Shown: positions 1-8,224, counted from the stretch's first letter. The stretch is DNA of 54,728 nucleotides from JBCBKP01 sp038521625 (GCA_038521625.1 JBCBKP010000023.1:1-54728), one strand, 5' to 3'. The notes: a model not told the origin generated them from the letters alone. Translations and numbers: made by a program.

Positions 1-97
1 ACCGATGCTGTCACGACGGCAATCGGCCCCACGACACTGCCACGCCGACAGCCGAGACGAACGCCCTATCTAAATACGAACAATCGCCCTCTCTCGC
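1..97. other. Window edge without a recognisable gene
   Basis: These bases lie downstream of the serine hydrolase stop codon on the minus strand. I see no coding signal, RNA or clear terminator hairpin in them. Confidence 0.5.
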
Positions 98-1228
98 TCA
101 CCGCCCGCCGCCTTCCATGTCCCGGATCCAAGCCCGCAGCAACGGCCGGAGCACACGCTGACCGTTCGAGCTGTTCGTCATCATCACCAGGCCATCACCC
201 GTCTTCGGGCGGAAGAACACGCCCGCCTCCCAGCCGGTGTTGCTCCCCGCGTGACCGACCAGCGTCGTCGCGCCGAACGTCATCACCTGGTACCCGAGCG
301 CCCCGGTCACGGACGGCCCGCGTCCCCCGCCCTGCCCCGGACCGACCGCCCGATGCATCTCACGGATGGTCGCGGCCCGCAGAACGCCACCCGCCCGCGT
401 CGACGCGTCAGGCATCGACGCCGCCGCGAACCGGCTCAGATCCCGCAGCGTGGTGTTCAGCCCCGCCGCGGCCAGCGCCGTGAAGTGCTCCTCGCGGATC
501 GGCCCGCCCGACTCGTCGTGCGGCGTCGCCGCCGAAGCGAGCGTCGCGGGCGTCCAGCCGAAGGCGCTCGAGCTCATCCCGAGCGGCGCGAGCACCTCAT
601 CACGCATGTACCGGGCGAAGTCGCGCCCGGTCACCTCCTCGATCGCGAGCTGCATGACCGTGAACCCGCCGCCCGAGTACCGGAACCGCGTGCCCGGCTC
701 GTGCTCGATGAACACCCCACCTCGCCCGCCGGTCGCGCCGTCGAGAGACTCCTCGAGCGTCGGCAGGTCCGAGCCCGGCTGGAACCCCGGGTAGCCATGC
801 AGCGACAACCCCGCCGTGTGGCTGAGAATCCGCCGGAGCGTCACGCGATCCGAGAACTCCGACTCCGGCAGCGACCAACGCGTCAGCACGTCCTCGATCG
901 GAAGATCCAGCCGAAGCTCGCCCCGCTCGACAAGCCGCATCGCCCCCCACGCCGCGACGGCCTTCGAGACCGATCCCACATTGAACACGGTGTCCTCCGT
1001 GATCGGCTCACCGGTCCGCGTGTCCGCGACGCCGATCGTCTCCATCCACGAGACACGACCGTCGCGCAAGCACGCCACGGCCACGCCCGGCACACCATGC
1101 TCAGCAGCGCCCTCCTCGACCAGAGCACGCGCTCGCGCTCGGAACCCATCCTGCGCCCTGACCGCGCCAGAACTCGACACGACAACGATCCCAGACAGCA
1201 ACACCGAACAGACATGCCTCCAGCGCAT
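98..1228 (-). CDS. Exported serine hydrolase, beta-lactamase/penicillin-binding-protein class C family
   Basis: A 376-aa protein of the class C beta-lactamase-like superfamily (PF00144 type), whose members hydrolyse esters, amides or peptidoglycan peptides. The start is the ATG at 1228, because a GGGAGGTG ribosome site sits just upstream and the protein then opens with a signal peptide (hydrophobic 'LLSGIVVVSSSGAVRAQ'); the longer open frame upstream is antisense to the kinase-side sequence. The catalytic SxxK motif appears as 'SVSK' in 'FNVGSVSKA', the second motif as 'RYSGGG' (Tyr-Ser-Gly), and the third as 'HAGSNTGW' (HxG type). It is the last gene of a minus-strand run after the ECF sigma factor and the kinase, 53 bp behind the kinase, so co-transcription is likely. 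The substrate cannot be told; esterase and DD-peptidase are both possible. Confidence 0.85.
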   Translation of the reverse strand: MRWRHVCSVLLSGIVVVSSSGAVRAQDGFRARARALVEEGAAEHGVPGVAVACLRDGRVSWMETIGVADTRTGEPITEDTVFNVGSVSKAVAAWGAMRLVERGELRLDLPIEDVLTRWSLPESEFSDRVTLRRILSHTAGLSLHGYPGFQPGSDLPTLEESLDGATGGRGGVFIEHEPGTRFRYSGGGFTVMQLAIEEVTGRDFARYMRDEVLAPLGMSSSAFGWTPATLASAATPHDESGGPIREEHFTALAAAGLNTTLRDLSRFAAASMPDASTRAGGVLRAATIREMHRAVGPGQGGGRGPSVTGALGYQVMTFGATTLVGHAGSNTGWEAGVFFRPKTGDGLVMMTNSSNGQRVLRPLLRAWIRDMEGGGR

Positions 1229-1281
1229 GCGACACCTCCCGGGTCCATGACCCGCGCGGCTCCGGCAGAACCGAGCCAGAC

Positions 1282-2628
1282 TCAGAGCGCGGCGTGCGGC
1301 CGGATCGGCCGCCGAACACGCCACCAGAACACGCCGGCGATCGACGCGATCACCAGCCAGGACAACGCGCCCACAACGGCGCCGATCGGATCCAACCGCC
1401 CCGCCAGCGCGAGCATCGCGGTCCCCGCGAGCAGCGCGGCCGCGGCCGGCACGAAGAGCTCGAGCAACCCCCGCCCGAACGCCCGATGCATGCCGCGCGA
1501 CCGGGCCGACCGCCACAACCACGAGCCCGCGTGCGCGAGCACCAGAGCCTGCGCCACCACACACGCCCATCGCAGCAAGGCCAGGAACTCGAGCTTCATG
1601 GCATCGCCGGCCGCGCTCTCTTGCCCGGCTGCGAGAACGTTCCAAACCACCAGCCCGAGCAGAATCGCGAGCGCCGCGCCGTCCGCCGCCAAGCGCCGGA
1701 CCGCGCGTCGCGGCTCGAACGCCGGCGTCCGCGTATCGATGCTGTGGCGGCACGCGTCCAGATCGGCCGCGAAGGCCGCCATCGACGGGTACCGGCGCTC
1801 CGGATCGTGCGCGAGCGCGCGGAGCACAACGCCGTCGAGCTGACGATCGGCACCGGCGACCTCCGACGGGACGCCGAAGTGCCCAACCGGCAGGCGCCCC
1901 GTCAGCAGCTCGTACAGCACCACCCCGACCGCGTAGACATCCGCACCCGCCCCGACACGATCGCCGGCGAGCTGCTCGGGCGAGATGTAGTGCGGCGTGC
2001 CGACCGCCTGCCCGATCGCCGTCAGCGTCGGCCGCTGCGGGGAGAGCTCGAGCGAGCGAGCGAGACCGAAGTCCGCGATCTTTACCGACCCGTCCTGATC
2101 GATCAGGATGTTCTCGGGCTTGATGTCGCGGTGCAGCAGCCCGCGCCCGTGGGCAGCGGAGACCGCCTCGGCGACGCCGATCACCAGCCGCAGCGCCTCG
2201 CCGACCCCCAGCGAACGCTCAGCCATCAGCGTTCGCAGGTCGGTCCCCTCGACCAGCTCGGTGATGAGGTACGGGCGACCCGAAGACACCCCCGATCCGA
2301 AGACCGCCACGATACCGGGGTGATCGATCTCACCCTGCAGCGCCGCCTCGCGCTCGAACCGCTCGCCGAACACGGGATCGGCGCCGAGCTCGGCGTGCAT
2401 GACCTTGATCGCGACCCGCCGTCCGGACGCCCGCTCGACAGCCCGGAAAACGGCCCCCATGCCGCCCGAGCCGAGCCGCCCGCCGATCTCGAAATCGGGC
2501 AGCAGCGCCTGCACCGAATCGGTCCGCGCCGACTCGTCGAGGTCGCCCGCGCTCTCGAGCTGCGCGAGCGCGCCGTCGAGCATCATCGCTGGATCGAGGG
2601 ACGCGTCGCCCTCCTGGGTCCATCGCAT
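1282..2628 (-). CDS. Membrane-anchored serine/threonine protein kinase (Hanks type)
   Basis: A 448-aa eukaryotic-like Ser/Thr kinase. The glycine-rich loop is 'LGSGGMG' (about residues 52-58), the ATP lysine is in 'VAIKVM' (K75), the catalytic loop is 'HRDIKPEN' (166-173) and the metal-binding DFG is at 186-188. The activation-segment anchor 'GTPHYISPEQ' is also present. After the kinase domain the C-terminal third carries about four hydrophobic segments, so the enzyme is held in the membrane with no sizeable external sensor domain. It follows the ECF sigma gene by 49 bp on the same strand. Pairs of ECF sigma factors and such kinases are known in Planctomycetes, where the kinase is thought to control the sigma factor; that link is inference here. 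Confidence 0.93.
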   Translation of the reverse strand: MRWTQEGDASLDPAMMLDGALAQLESAGDLDESARTDSVQALLPDFEIGGRLGSGGMGAVFRAVERASGRRVAIKVMHAELGADPVFGERFEREAALQGEIDHPGIVAVFGSGVSSGRPYLITELVEGTDLRTLMAERSLGVGEALRLVIGVAEAVSAAHGRGLLHRDIKPENILIDQDGSVKIADFGLARSLELSPQRPTLTAIGQAVGTPHYISPEQLAGDRVGAGADVYAVGVVLYELLTGRLPVGHFGVPSEVAGADRQLDGVVLRALAHDPERRYPSMAAFAADLDACRHSIDTRTPAFEPRRAVRRLAADGAALAILLGLVVWNVLAAGQESAAGDAMKLEFLALLRWACVVAQALVLAHAGSWLWRSARSRGMHRAFGRGLLELFVPAAAALLAGTAMLALAGRLDPIGAVVGALSWLVIASIAGVFWWRVRRPIRPHAAL

Positions 2629-2677
2629 ACTCAGATCTTCGCCGCCGACCGGACGCCGTTACACCCGATCGACGCGA

Positions 2678-3415
2678 TCAGGCCGAGAACGCCGCCCGCA
2701 GCGCTCTGATCTCGTCCGCGACGTCGGCGTCATCCCCCACCGTCTGCCCCACCTCCTCGATCAGGATCTGGGCAAACCTCTTACGCATCCGATGCACCGC
2801 GACCCGAGCGGCGCCCTCGGACAGCCCGAGCCGCGACGCGGCCCCCGGATCCAAGCCCGGCGCACGCCCCTGCAGGGCCCCGCGCAGCGAGTCGAGCAGC
2901 TCGCCCCGCCCCCGCTGCTCGTACTCCTCCCGCAGCCGCTCCATCGCGCGATCCAGCACCGCGATGGCCCACCGACGGTCGAACTCGTCCGACGGCTCCG
3001 ATCGATCCTCGAGCTCCGGGCCGTGCCGAGCCTCGGCGTCTCGGGCGTCGATCGACATGATCCGTTCACCGCCGCCCCGCTTCTGGCGCTTCGCGGCGCG
3101 ATGCTCGCTGGCAAGGAAGTTCGAGAAGCAGCCGAGAAGATACGTCCGGAATCGCCCGCGCGTCGCGTCCGCGCGACCGAGCGTCGGGCCGTCAAGCAGC
3201 CCCGCGAAGAACCCCTGGGTCGCGTCGAGCGCCGATTCGGGGTCGAGGCCGCGGCGCCGCGCAAACGCGTATAGCGGCGGCCAGTACTGCTGACACAGCG
3301 ACTCCAACGCGCGCCGCCCAGGCGCGTCCGTGCGGGCGGAAGCCGCGACCATGCTCCAACGTGTGGTCCGAAAGCGGTGGCTCCCGCCCCGCATGGGCAC
3401 TTCCGACCATGACAT
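2678..3415 (-). CDS. ECF-type RNA polymerase sigma factor
   Basis: A 245-aa sigma-70-related factor. Region 2 is visible as 'WPPLYAFARRRGLDPESA..ATQGFFAGLL' with 'GRFRTYLLGCFSNFL', and region 4 as the helix-turn-helix 'RLGLSEGAARVAVHRMRKRF'. The start at 3415 is chosen because 'GTAGGAT' sits about 7 nt before ATG; the longer frame has no good ribosome site, and a second ATG at 3394 is possible. The 'TTRWSMV' N-terminus is a form I associate with planctomycete and myxobacterial ECF factors. No anti-sigma gene with a zinc motif is adjacent; the kinase immediately downstream is the likely partner. Confidence 0.9.
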   Translation of the reverse strand: MSWSEVPMRGGSHRFRTTRWSMVAASARTDAPGRRALESLCQQYWPPLYAFARRRGLDPESALDATQGFFAGLLDGPTLGRADATRGRFRTYLLGCFSNFLASEHRAAKRQKRGGGERIMSIDARDAEARHGPELEDRSEPSDEFDRRWAIAVLDRAMERLREEYEQRGRGELLDSLRGALQGRAPGLDPGAASRLGLSEGAARVAVHRMRKRFAQILIEEVGQTVGDDADVADEIRALRAAFSA

Positions 3416-3479
3416 GAACGATCCTACAGCGACCGGCCAAAGGTCCGATGCCACGCCACCAAGCCAACCGTGAGCCGAA

Positions 3480-3686
3480 CTACGCGGAGACGTCGATCGT
3501 CCCGCCGGTCTCGCCCGCACCCGGCGCCGCGGCGACCGCACCCCGCACCGAGCCCACGGACCGGATCATCGCGACGAGCGCCTCGCCCTCTGACTTGGCC
3601 TGATCCAGAGCCTTCACCGCGACCGCGGTGCTCACCTGGCTGGCCAGATCCGCGTTCGCAACGCTCGAGAGGGCAGCACCGCTCAT
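3480..3686 (-). CDS. YjfB-like small protein (putative motility family)
   Basis: A 68-aa protein read from the ATG at 3686; the in-frame extension upstream is Arg/Gly-rich and looks non-coding. The pattern 'LASQVSTAVAVKALDQAKSEGEALVAMI' followed by a short linker and a C-terminal '...IDVSA' matches my knowledge of the YjfB family (PF14070), small proteins of about 60 aa annotated as putative motility proteins and often seen near flagellar genes. No flagellar gene is near here. It lies 64 bp upstream of the ECF sigma gene on the same strand and may be read with it. The ribosome site is weak. The family call rests on pattern recall only. Confidence 0.6.
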   Translation of the reverse strand: MSGAALSSVANADLASQVSTAVAVKALDQAKSEGEALVAMIRSVGSVRGAVAAAPGAGETGGTIDVSA

Positions 3687-4166
3687 GGTCGATGGATCGG
3701 CCGGCGATCGGCCCGGCTCCACGCCGCCCGGGAACGAGCGCGAAACGCCGCGGCCCACGATCCGTCCAAACCCCGATTTTAGGTGGGCGCCTTCCCCGCG
3801 TCCCCGGCCTTCCACTCGAAGGAGGCCTGGCCATCGCCGCAGAACTCCGGCTCCCTCGGGATCCTCAAAGGTTCAGACTTTTGACCGCAGAGCCGCGACG
3901 TGTCGCGCTCGTTCCCAGGGTAACGATCGAGGCCCTCGAGCCGACGCAAAGATCAGCCCTAAACCCAGGATCTCACAGAGGCTTCACGCGAATCGGAAAC
4001 GGACGCTATCGTGTCTGCCCGGAGACGCCCAAGATCGGGCGGCCCCGGACGGTCGCACCACGGCCCCCAAGGGGCAGCCGACGGCCGGAGCAGCAGACCG
4101 AGCCGTCCACCGACCGACGGACCGACAGTTCAGGGCTCGCACGAGGCCCAGACCCCGGAGACAGCC
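3687..4166. other. 480-bp intergenic stretch between divergent genes
   Basis: This is the longest gap in the window. It separates the minus-strand YjfB-like gene from the plus-strand lipoprotein gene and so must hold both promoters. Open frames across it translate to Arg/Pro-rich, low-information peptides and look non-coding. Around 3865-4015 the sequence is less GC-rich than its surroundings, which fits a regulatory zone, but I cannot name a promoter with confidence. Confidence 0.5.
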
Positions 4167-4430
4167 ATGACCCGCCGTTCCGCTCGCACGATTCTCGCCG
4201 CCGTCGCGCTCACGACCGTCCTGGTCGGCTGCTCCTCCAAGAACAGCATCAGCTCGCTCCGCTCGAACCCGAGCCCGGAGCTTCGGGGCCTGGCGCGCAC
4301 GCACGACGAGGCCAAGAACCAGGACGCCCTGACAATCACCGACAATTGGCGTATGGTCAGCGACGACGCGTCGCGGTTCTTCCTTCTCGACCGCCCGTCG
4401 CGTCTGCACCCGCTCGTCGCGCCGAAGTAA
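4167..4430 (+). CDS. Small exported lipoprotein
   Basis: An 87-aa protein with a GGAG ribosome site 6 nt before ATG. It starts with two arginines, a hydrophobic stretch and a lipobox 'LVGC', so Cys22 should be lipidated and the protein anchored to a membrane. The mature part is short and ends in 'DNWRMVSDDASRFFLLDRPSRLHP', a charged/aromatic segment that I recognise loosely from other Phycisphaerae lipoproteins. No enzyme motif is visible. A strong hairpin follows 54 bp after the stop. Function unknown. Confidence 0.75.
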   Translation: MTRRSARTILAAVALTTVLVGCSSKNSISSLRSNPSPELRGLARTHDEAKNQDALTITDNWRMVSDDASRFFLLDRPSRLHPLVAPK

Positions 4431-4483
4431 TCGACAACGCCGGCCGCCCGGCGGTCGTCGTCCGGCACGAGAATCCGATCCGT

Positions 4484-4519
4484 GAAACGCACGGCCGCGC
4501 AAGCGGCCGTTGGCGTTTC
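4484..4519. terminator. Strong hairpin between convergent genes, probable bidirectional terminator
   Basis: The arms GAAACGC+ACGGCCGC (4484-4498) and GCGGCCGT+TG+GCGTTTC (4503-4519) pair over 15 bp with a 2-nt bulge and a GCAA loop. It lies between the stop of the plus-strand lipoprotein (4430) and the stop of the minus-strand HTH protein (4544). There is no T-tract, so intrinsic termination is not certain. Confidence 0.55.
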
Positions 4520-4543
4520 ATCGATGATCGTGAGAAACCCGAC

Positions 4544-4963
4544 TCAGCCCTTCTTGGACGTGTACTGCCCCCGCGCGACCTTCTTGAATCGGGAGTCCTT
4601 GATCAGCGTCTGATTCACGATCGTGCGGAACGTCGACGACGATGTGCGGTAGCCCGCCTCCTGCACCGCCTCGGTCGCCTCGGTCACCGACATCGTCCGG
4701 CCCGTCAGCAGCTTGACGAGCGCGTCCGCGAGCTTCATCTCGTTCTTCGGGCGCTTCCGACCCACCCCCGCGACGTGCGACGCGCCCAGCGTCCCGAGCT
4801 CGCGATCGATCTCCTCGATCTGCTCCTGCAGACGCTCCCGGCGCCGCTGCAGACGCCCGATGCTGGCCTCACGCCGCTGCATCTCGCGCGCAAGATCCGC
4901 CGTCGTGACCGCCGAGAGCGTCGACCCCTTGGGCGCTCGCCGTCGCACCTTCTTCTTCGCCAT
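4544..4963 (-). CDS. Coiled-coil protein with C-terminal winged-helix-like domain
   Basis: A 139-aa basic protein that starts at the ATG at 4963 ('MAKKKVRRRAP'). Residues about 22-60 form a charged heptad-like coiled coil ('REASIGRLQRRRERLQEQIEEIDREL'). The C-terminal 65 residues ('MKLADALVKLLTGRTMSV..', then 'TFRTIVNQTLIKDSRFKKV') look like a HARE-HTH or related winged helix ending in a Lys-rich tail. This suggests a DNA-binding or nucleoid-associated protein, but that is inference. It stands alone, convergent with the lipoprotein gene. No closer family is recognised. Confidence 0.7.
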   Translation of the reverse strand: MAKKKVRRRAPKGSTLSAVTTADLAREMQRREASIGRLQRRRERLQEQIEEIDRELGTLGASHVAGVGRKRPKNEMKLADALVKLLTGRTMSVTEATEAVQEAGYRTSSSTFRTIVNQTLIKDSRFKKVARGQYTSKKG

Positions 4964-5168
4964 CCGGTTGCTCCAATCCCCTGGGAACGCCGGCGCGAAC
5001 TGTCGCAAGCCGCCCGCCTCGAACCCGAAGAGGCTAAGAGCTTAGTTACATTTAGCTAATGAGACCAGCACGCGGGTGGAACTTCTCTCGAATCTGCAGA
5101 GATGCCCGCACAAGCCCCTCCATATATTCTACGAACATCAATCGTCATCATGCGCAAACCCAGGGAAT

Positions 5169-6197
5169 TCATAGCGATGCGTCGTCGGATCGGAAGCCGA
5201 GCTGCTCGAGCAGACGATCGAACCCTTCCAGACCATCGAAGCTGATCCGCAGCTCTCCACGGTTCTTAGCTCGCAACTTGACATCGACTCGCGCGCCCAG
5301 GTGCTTGCTCAGCCTGTCTTCAAGGTCGAGAACGTCCGCCGACTTCGAGCCGCCCTTGTCCGAAACCCTCGATGCCACCGGTTCCGCCGCGGCATCGCCC
5401 GCGGCCGCACGCGACGCGGCGAGCCGCTCCACCTCGCGCACGCTGAGCGACTCACGAACCGCCCGGGTCGCCAGCCCGATCCGAAGCTCGGACTGCGTCA
5501 ACGCGAGCAGCGCCCGAGCGTGACCGCCGGTCAGCGCGCCGCTGCTCACCATGACCTTGATGTCGGGCTCGAGCTCTGTCAGGCGGATCAGGTTGGCCAC
5601 GGACGAACGCTCAAGCCCGACCGCTTCCGCGGCCTCCTTCTGCGTCAGATCGAATCGCTCGATCAGACGACGCAACGCTTCGCCACGCTCGATCGGGTTC
5701 AGATTCGTGCGTTGCACGTTCTCAACGAGCGCCACCACCGCGGCCTCGTCGTCGCTCAGCTCGCGCACGATCGCCGGCAGTCGCTCGAGACCAGCGAGCT
5801 GGGACGCACGCCAGCGTCGCTCCCCGGCCACCAGTTCGTACGTGCCCGGCTTCAGCTCACGAACCACGACAGGCTGCAGCACGCCCTTGGAACGGATCGA
5901 GCCGGCCAGGGCCTCGAGTTCGCCGTCGTCGATCGACTGGCGTGGCTGATATGGGCTCGGCACGATCGCCGACACCGCAAGTTCTTGATATCCGGACGTT
6001 TGAGCCACTTCGACTGACTCAGATTTGTGTTCTTCGTAGATACGCGGTTCATCCGACGGCGCCCGTGCATCCGCCGCTGCCTCTGCCTCCTGCGTCGTCC
6101 GGATGACGATGGGCGCGGCGGGCTTGGTCTCGAGAAGAGCGCCGAGACCACGACCAAGCCGCCGACCACCAGCTCGTTGCGATTTGGAGTCCGCCAT
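5169..6197 (-). CDS. parB: Chromosome-partitioning protein ParB (CTP-dependent DNA clamp)
   Basis: A 342-aa ParB/Spo0J family protein. The start is the ATG at 6197, preceded by GGGAG at a good distance; it begins 'MADSKSQRAGGRRLGRGL', where 'RLGRGLGALL' is the usual ParA-interacting N-terminal motif. The CTP-binding domain shows 'VAGERRWRASQ' (123-133) and 'ENVQRTNLNPIERGEAL' (159-174); a helix-turn-helix follows at about 184-204 ('LTQKEAAEAVGLERSSVANL'), and a C-terminal dimerisation region ends the protein. ParB binds parS, spreads along DNA, loads SMC and works with ParA. ParA is not adjacent and not in the window. Two parS-like sites lie within 1.1 kb upstream. Confidence 0.96.
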   Translation of the reverse strand: MADSKSQRAGGRRLGRGLGALLETKPAAPIVIRTTQEAEAAADARAPSDEPRIYEEHKSESVEVAQTSGYQELAVSAIVPSPYQPRQSIDDGELEALAGSIRSKGVLQPVVVRELKPGTYELVAGERRWRASQLAGLERLPAIVRELSDDEAAVVALVENVQRTNLNPIERGEALRRLIERFDLTQKEAAEAVGLERSSVANLIRLTELEPDIKVMVSSGALTGGHARALLALTQSELRIGLATRAVRESLSVREVERLAASRAAAGDAAAEPVASRVSDKGGSKSADVLDLEDRLSKHLGARVDVKLRAKNRGELRISFDGLEGFDRLLEQLGFRSDDASL

Positions 6198-6255
6198 CCT
6201 GATTCTCCCTCTGCTGGCGTCAGCGCCGAAGCTGCTACCAGTGTACATTCCGACT

Positions 6256-6735
6256 ATGAAGCATGCCGTCAGGGACGAGGCGCGATCCATTGAAGTCATC
6301 GCACGGGCCGTCATCGAAGACCAGGGCCGGCTCCTCCTCTGCCAGAACAAGAAGCAAGGCTACCTGTATCTTCCGGGCGGGCACGTCGAGGCAGGCGAAT
6401 CGGCCGCCGAAGCGGCCGTCCGAGAGCTCGCGGAGGAGTGCGGTGTCGAGATCTCGGGGCTTGAGCCGGTCGCGATCAGCGAAGAGCGATTCGAGCAGCG
6501 GGGGATCCCACGGCACGAGCTGAACCTGGTGTTCCACGTGAAACACGCGCGAGATGGTGCTGGACCGCTGAAACACACCAGGCCCGTTCAGAGCCTCGAG
6601 CACGACATCTCGTTCCGCTGGATCGCCCGGCAGCACCTGAGCCAGGAGGACATCCGGCCGAGCTCTCTCGCACGATGGCTCCTCGACGACCCGAGCCCCA
6701 CCGTCTCGTGGGTGTCGTCCGAGCAATCGGTTTAG
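6256..6735 (+). CDS. Nudix hydrolase (MutT-like)
   Basis: A 159-aa Nudix protein. The Nudix box is complete: it begins at G42 of 'GHVEAGE' and continues through 'AAVRELAEECGV' to V64, with the metal-binding RELAEE core intact. Members hydrolyse nucleoside diphosphates linked to another moiety; the substrate is not evident. The ATG at 6256 is used because it begins the conserved beta-strand region; the upstream frame overlaps parB in antisense. It diverges from parB with 58 bp between start codons. Its coding sequence contains a parS-like site (6530-6545) read as V-F-H-V-K-H, which may constrain these codons. Confidence 0.92.
   Translation: MKHAVRDEARSIEVIARAVIEDQGRLLLCQNKKQGYLYLPGGHVEAGESAAEAAVRELAEECGVEISGLEPVAISEERFEQRGIPRHELNLVFHVKHARDGAGPLKHTRPVQSLEHDISFRWIARQHLSQEDIRPSSLARWLLDDPSPTVSWVSSEQSV
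6530..6545. other. parS-like ParB-binding site 1
   Basis: The 16-mer TGTTCCACGTGAAACA differs from the canonical parS palindrome TGTTTCACGTGAAACA at one base, and it fits the relaxed form TGTTNCACGTGAAACA exactly. It sits inside the Nudix gene, 333 bp from the parB start codon. That parS sites often lie within genes close to parB and the replication origin is established knowledge. Confidence 0.85.
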
Positions 6736-6787
6736 ATTCACGGCTCCGCTTCCAGGGCCGCGCCAGGCGGGTCGATCAGCGAAGCGT

Positions 6788-7558
6788 ATGTCTGTGCGCG
6801 AGCCATCGGACCGATCGAGCGAAGCAGAGCTCCGCACGCTCGGACGTCTGACGGCCCTGCTAGCGCACGAGGTCAACAACCTGATGACGCCGCTCGCCGC
6901 TTACTCGAAGGCGGCGATGCAGCACCCGGCAGATCTCATCCTGACCAGACGGGCTCTTGAGCAGGCGCACTCGACGAGCCATCGAGCAGGGGAGATCGCA
7001 AGAACCATTCTCAGCCTGGCGAGCACCGGCGAACAGACCGAGGTGGAGTCCGCAGCAGATCTGCGGTCGTGCATCGATGCCGTCCTGCGCTGTCTCGGAC
7101 GCGGTCTGAGCGCCGGCGGCGTCGTCATTGGGATCGATGTCGAAGCGGGGGGCCAGCTCGCCATCAACCAGGTTGCCCTCGAGCACGTCCTCATCAATCT
7201 CCTCTTGAATGCCCGGCGTGCAATCGATGATCGAGGCGGACGGATCGAGATCCGGAGCGCCCCTGCCGAAGCGTGTTCCACGTGGAACAGAGCGCCGATG
7301 ATCCTCGTCGAAGTTCACGACAACGGACACGGGTTCCACCACCCGCAGCTCATCGAGTCGCGCAGCTCGCGCAACCGAACGACCGAGGCAGCCGGACATG
7401 GCTTCGGGCTCGAACTCTGCGAACGCCTTGTTCACCAGGCCCACGGGGTGTTTGAAATCGACAACCATCCCGAGGGTGGCGCGATCGCACGGCTCTATCT
7501 CCCAAGGCCCTCGTCGGAGAGCCAGATCCGCCCTGCCACCGCGAATGCTGCGGCCTGA
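6788..7558 (+). CDS. Cytosolic sensor histidine kinase lacking a recognisable sensor domain
   Basis: A 256-aa kinase core. The phospho-acceptor is H27 in 'HEVNNLMTPL', the N box is 'LINLLLNARRAI' (N141), the G1 box 'DNGHGF' begins at 178 and the G2 box is 'GHGFGLELC' (203-211). Almost nothing precedes the H box, so sensing must come from a partner or the protein is fed by another kinase. No response regulator is adjacent. It is 52 bp behind the Nudix gene and convergent with the ABC ATPase (6-bp gap). A parS-like site (7274-7289) lies inside the sequence between the N and G1 boxes and is read as C-S-T-W-N. Confidence 0.88.
   Translation: MSVREPSDRSSEAELRTLGRLTALLAHEVNNLMTPLAAYSKAAMQHPADLILTRRALEQAHSTSHRAGEIARTILSLASTGEQTEVESAADLRSCIDAVLRCLGRGLSAGGVVIGIDVEAGGQLAINQVALEHVLINLLLNARRAIDDRGGRIEIRSAPAEACSTWNRAPMILVEVHDNGHGFHHPQLIESRSSRNRTTEAAGHGFGLELCERLVHQAHGVFEIDNHPEGGAIARLYLPRPSSESQIRPATANAAA
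7274..7289. other. parS-like ParB-binding site 2
   Basis: TGTTCCACGTGGAACA is a perfect 16-bp palindrome. It differs from canonical parS by two symmetric changes, and it resembles sites used in some pseudomonads. It lies 744 bp from site 1 and 1.08 kb from the parB start. Confidence 0.75.
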
Positions 7559-7564
7559 TGAGGA

Positions 7565-8200
7565 TCATCGCATGCCGACGGCGCCGGCGGTCGTCCGTAG
7601 CTCAAGCCGATCGATCGATCGGTCAGCGAATGCGGCGAGATCGTGAGACGTGATCACAACGATGCGGCCCAGGCGTTGCTGCATACTCATGATCACGTCG
7701 ACAAGATCCGCCCGGCGAGCTTCATCGAGATGCGCGAGCGGCTCATCAAGCAGAAGCACCGTGCGCTCTGAGAGCAGCGCTCGTGCGACCGCGACGCGGA
7801 GCTGCTGCCCACCCGAGAGTTCCTGAGGTCGACGATCGAGCAGATCTCGGAGATCGAGCGCATCGATCACTGCATCCGAGTTTGATTCATTCATTTTGGT
7901 GTTTACACGGGTCTGCTGCCTCACCCTGCGGTGCGGCCAGAGCGCTGCCGAGTGATGGGCGAAAGCCGCGAGGTCGAGACGTTCACGCATCGCGATCGGC
8001 TCGCCGTCCAGCAGCACGGAGCCAAAATCCTCACGTTCCAGACCGGCGAGGATGCGGAGGAGCGTCGTCTTGCCGGCGCCCGAGGCGCCGGTCACGACGA
8101 GCGGGCGGTCGGGCGTCGCGATGAGGTCGACCCCTTCGAACGCCGTGACGTCGCCTGTTCGAGCTCGGAATCGCTTGGTCAGTCCTTCGGCGCGGAGCAT
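7565..8200 (-). CDS. ABC transporter ATP-binding protein (orphan)
   Basis: A 211-aa ATPase with Walker A 'GASGAGKT' (38-45), signature 'LSGGQQ' (128-133), Walker B 'VLLLDEP' (148-154) and the H-loop histidine in 'TSHDL'. The usual Q-loop glutamine ahead of 'LWP' appears to be His ('AHHSAALWP', about 81-89). No permease gene flanks it: the neighbours are the histidine kinase (convergent) and a DUF721-like gene (divergent). The partner is therefore unknown, and it could instead be a soluble regulatory ATPase. The length fits a minimal LolD/FtsE-like subunit. Confidence 0.88.
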   Translation of the reverse strand: MLRAEGLTKRFRARTGDVTAFEGVDLIATPDRPLVVTGASGAGKTTLLRILAGLEREDFGSVLLDGEPIAMRERLDLAAFAHHSAALWPHRRVRQQTRVNTKMNESNSDAVIDALDLRDLLDRRPQELSGGQQLRVAVARALLSERTVLLLDEPLAHLDEARRADLVDVIMSMQQRLGRIVVITSHDLAAFADRSIDRLELRTTAGAVGMR

Positions 8201-8224
8201 GCCTCAGGACAGTACCGTGGGCGG

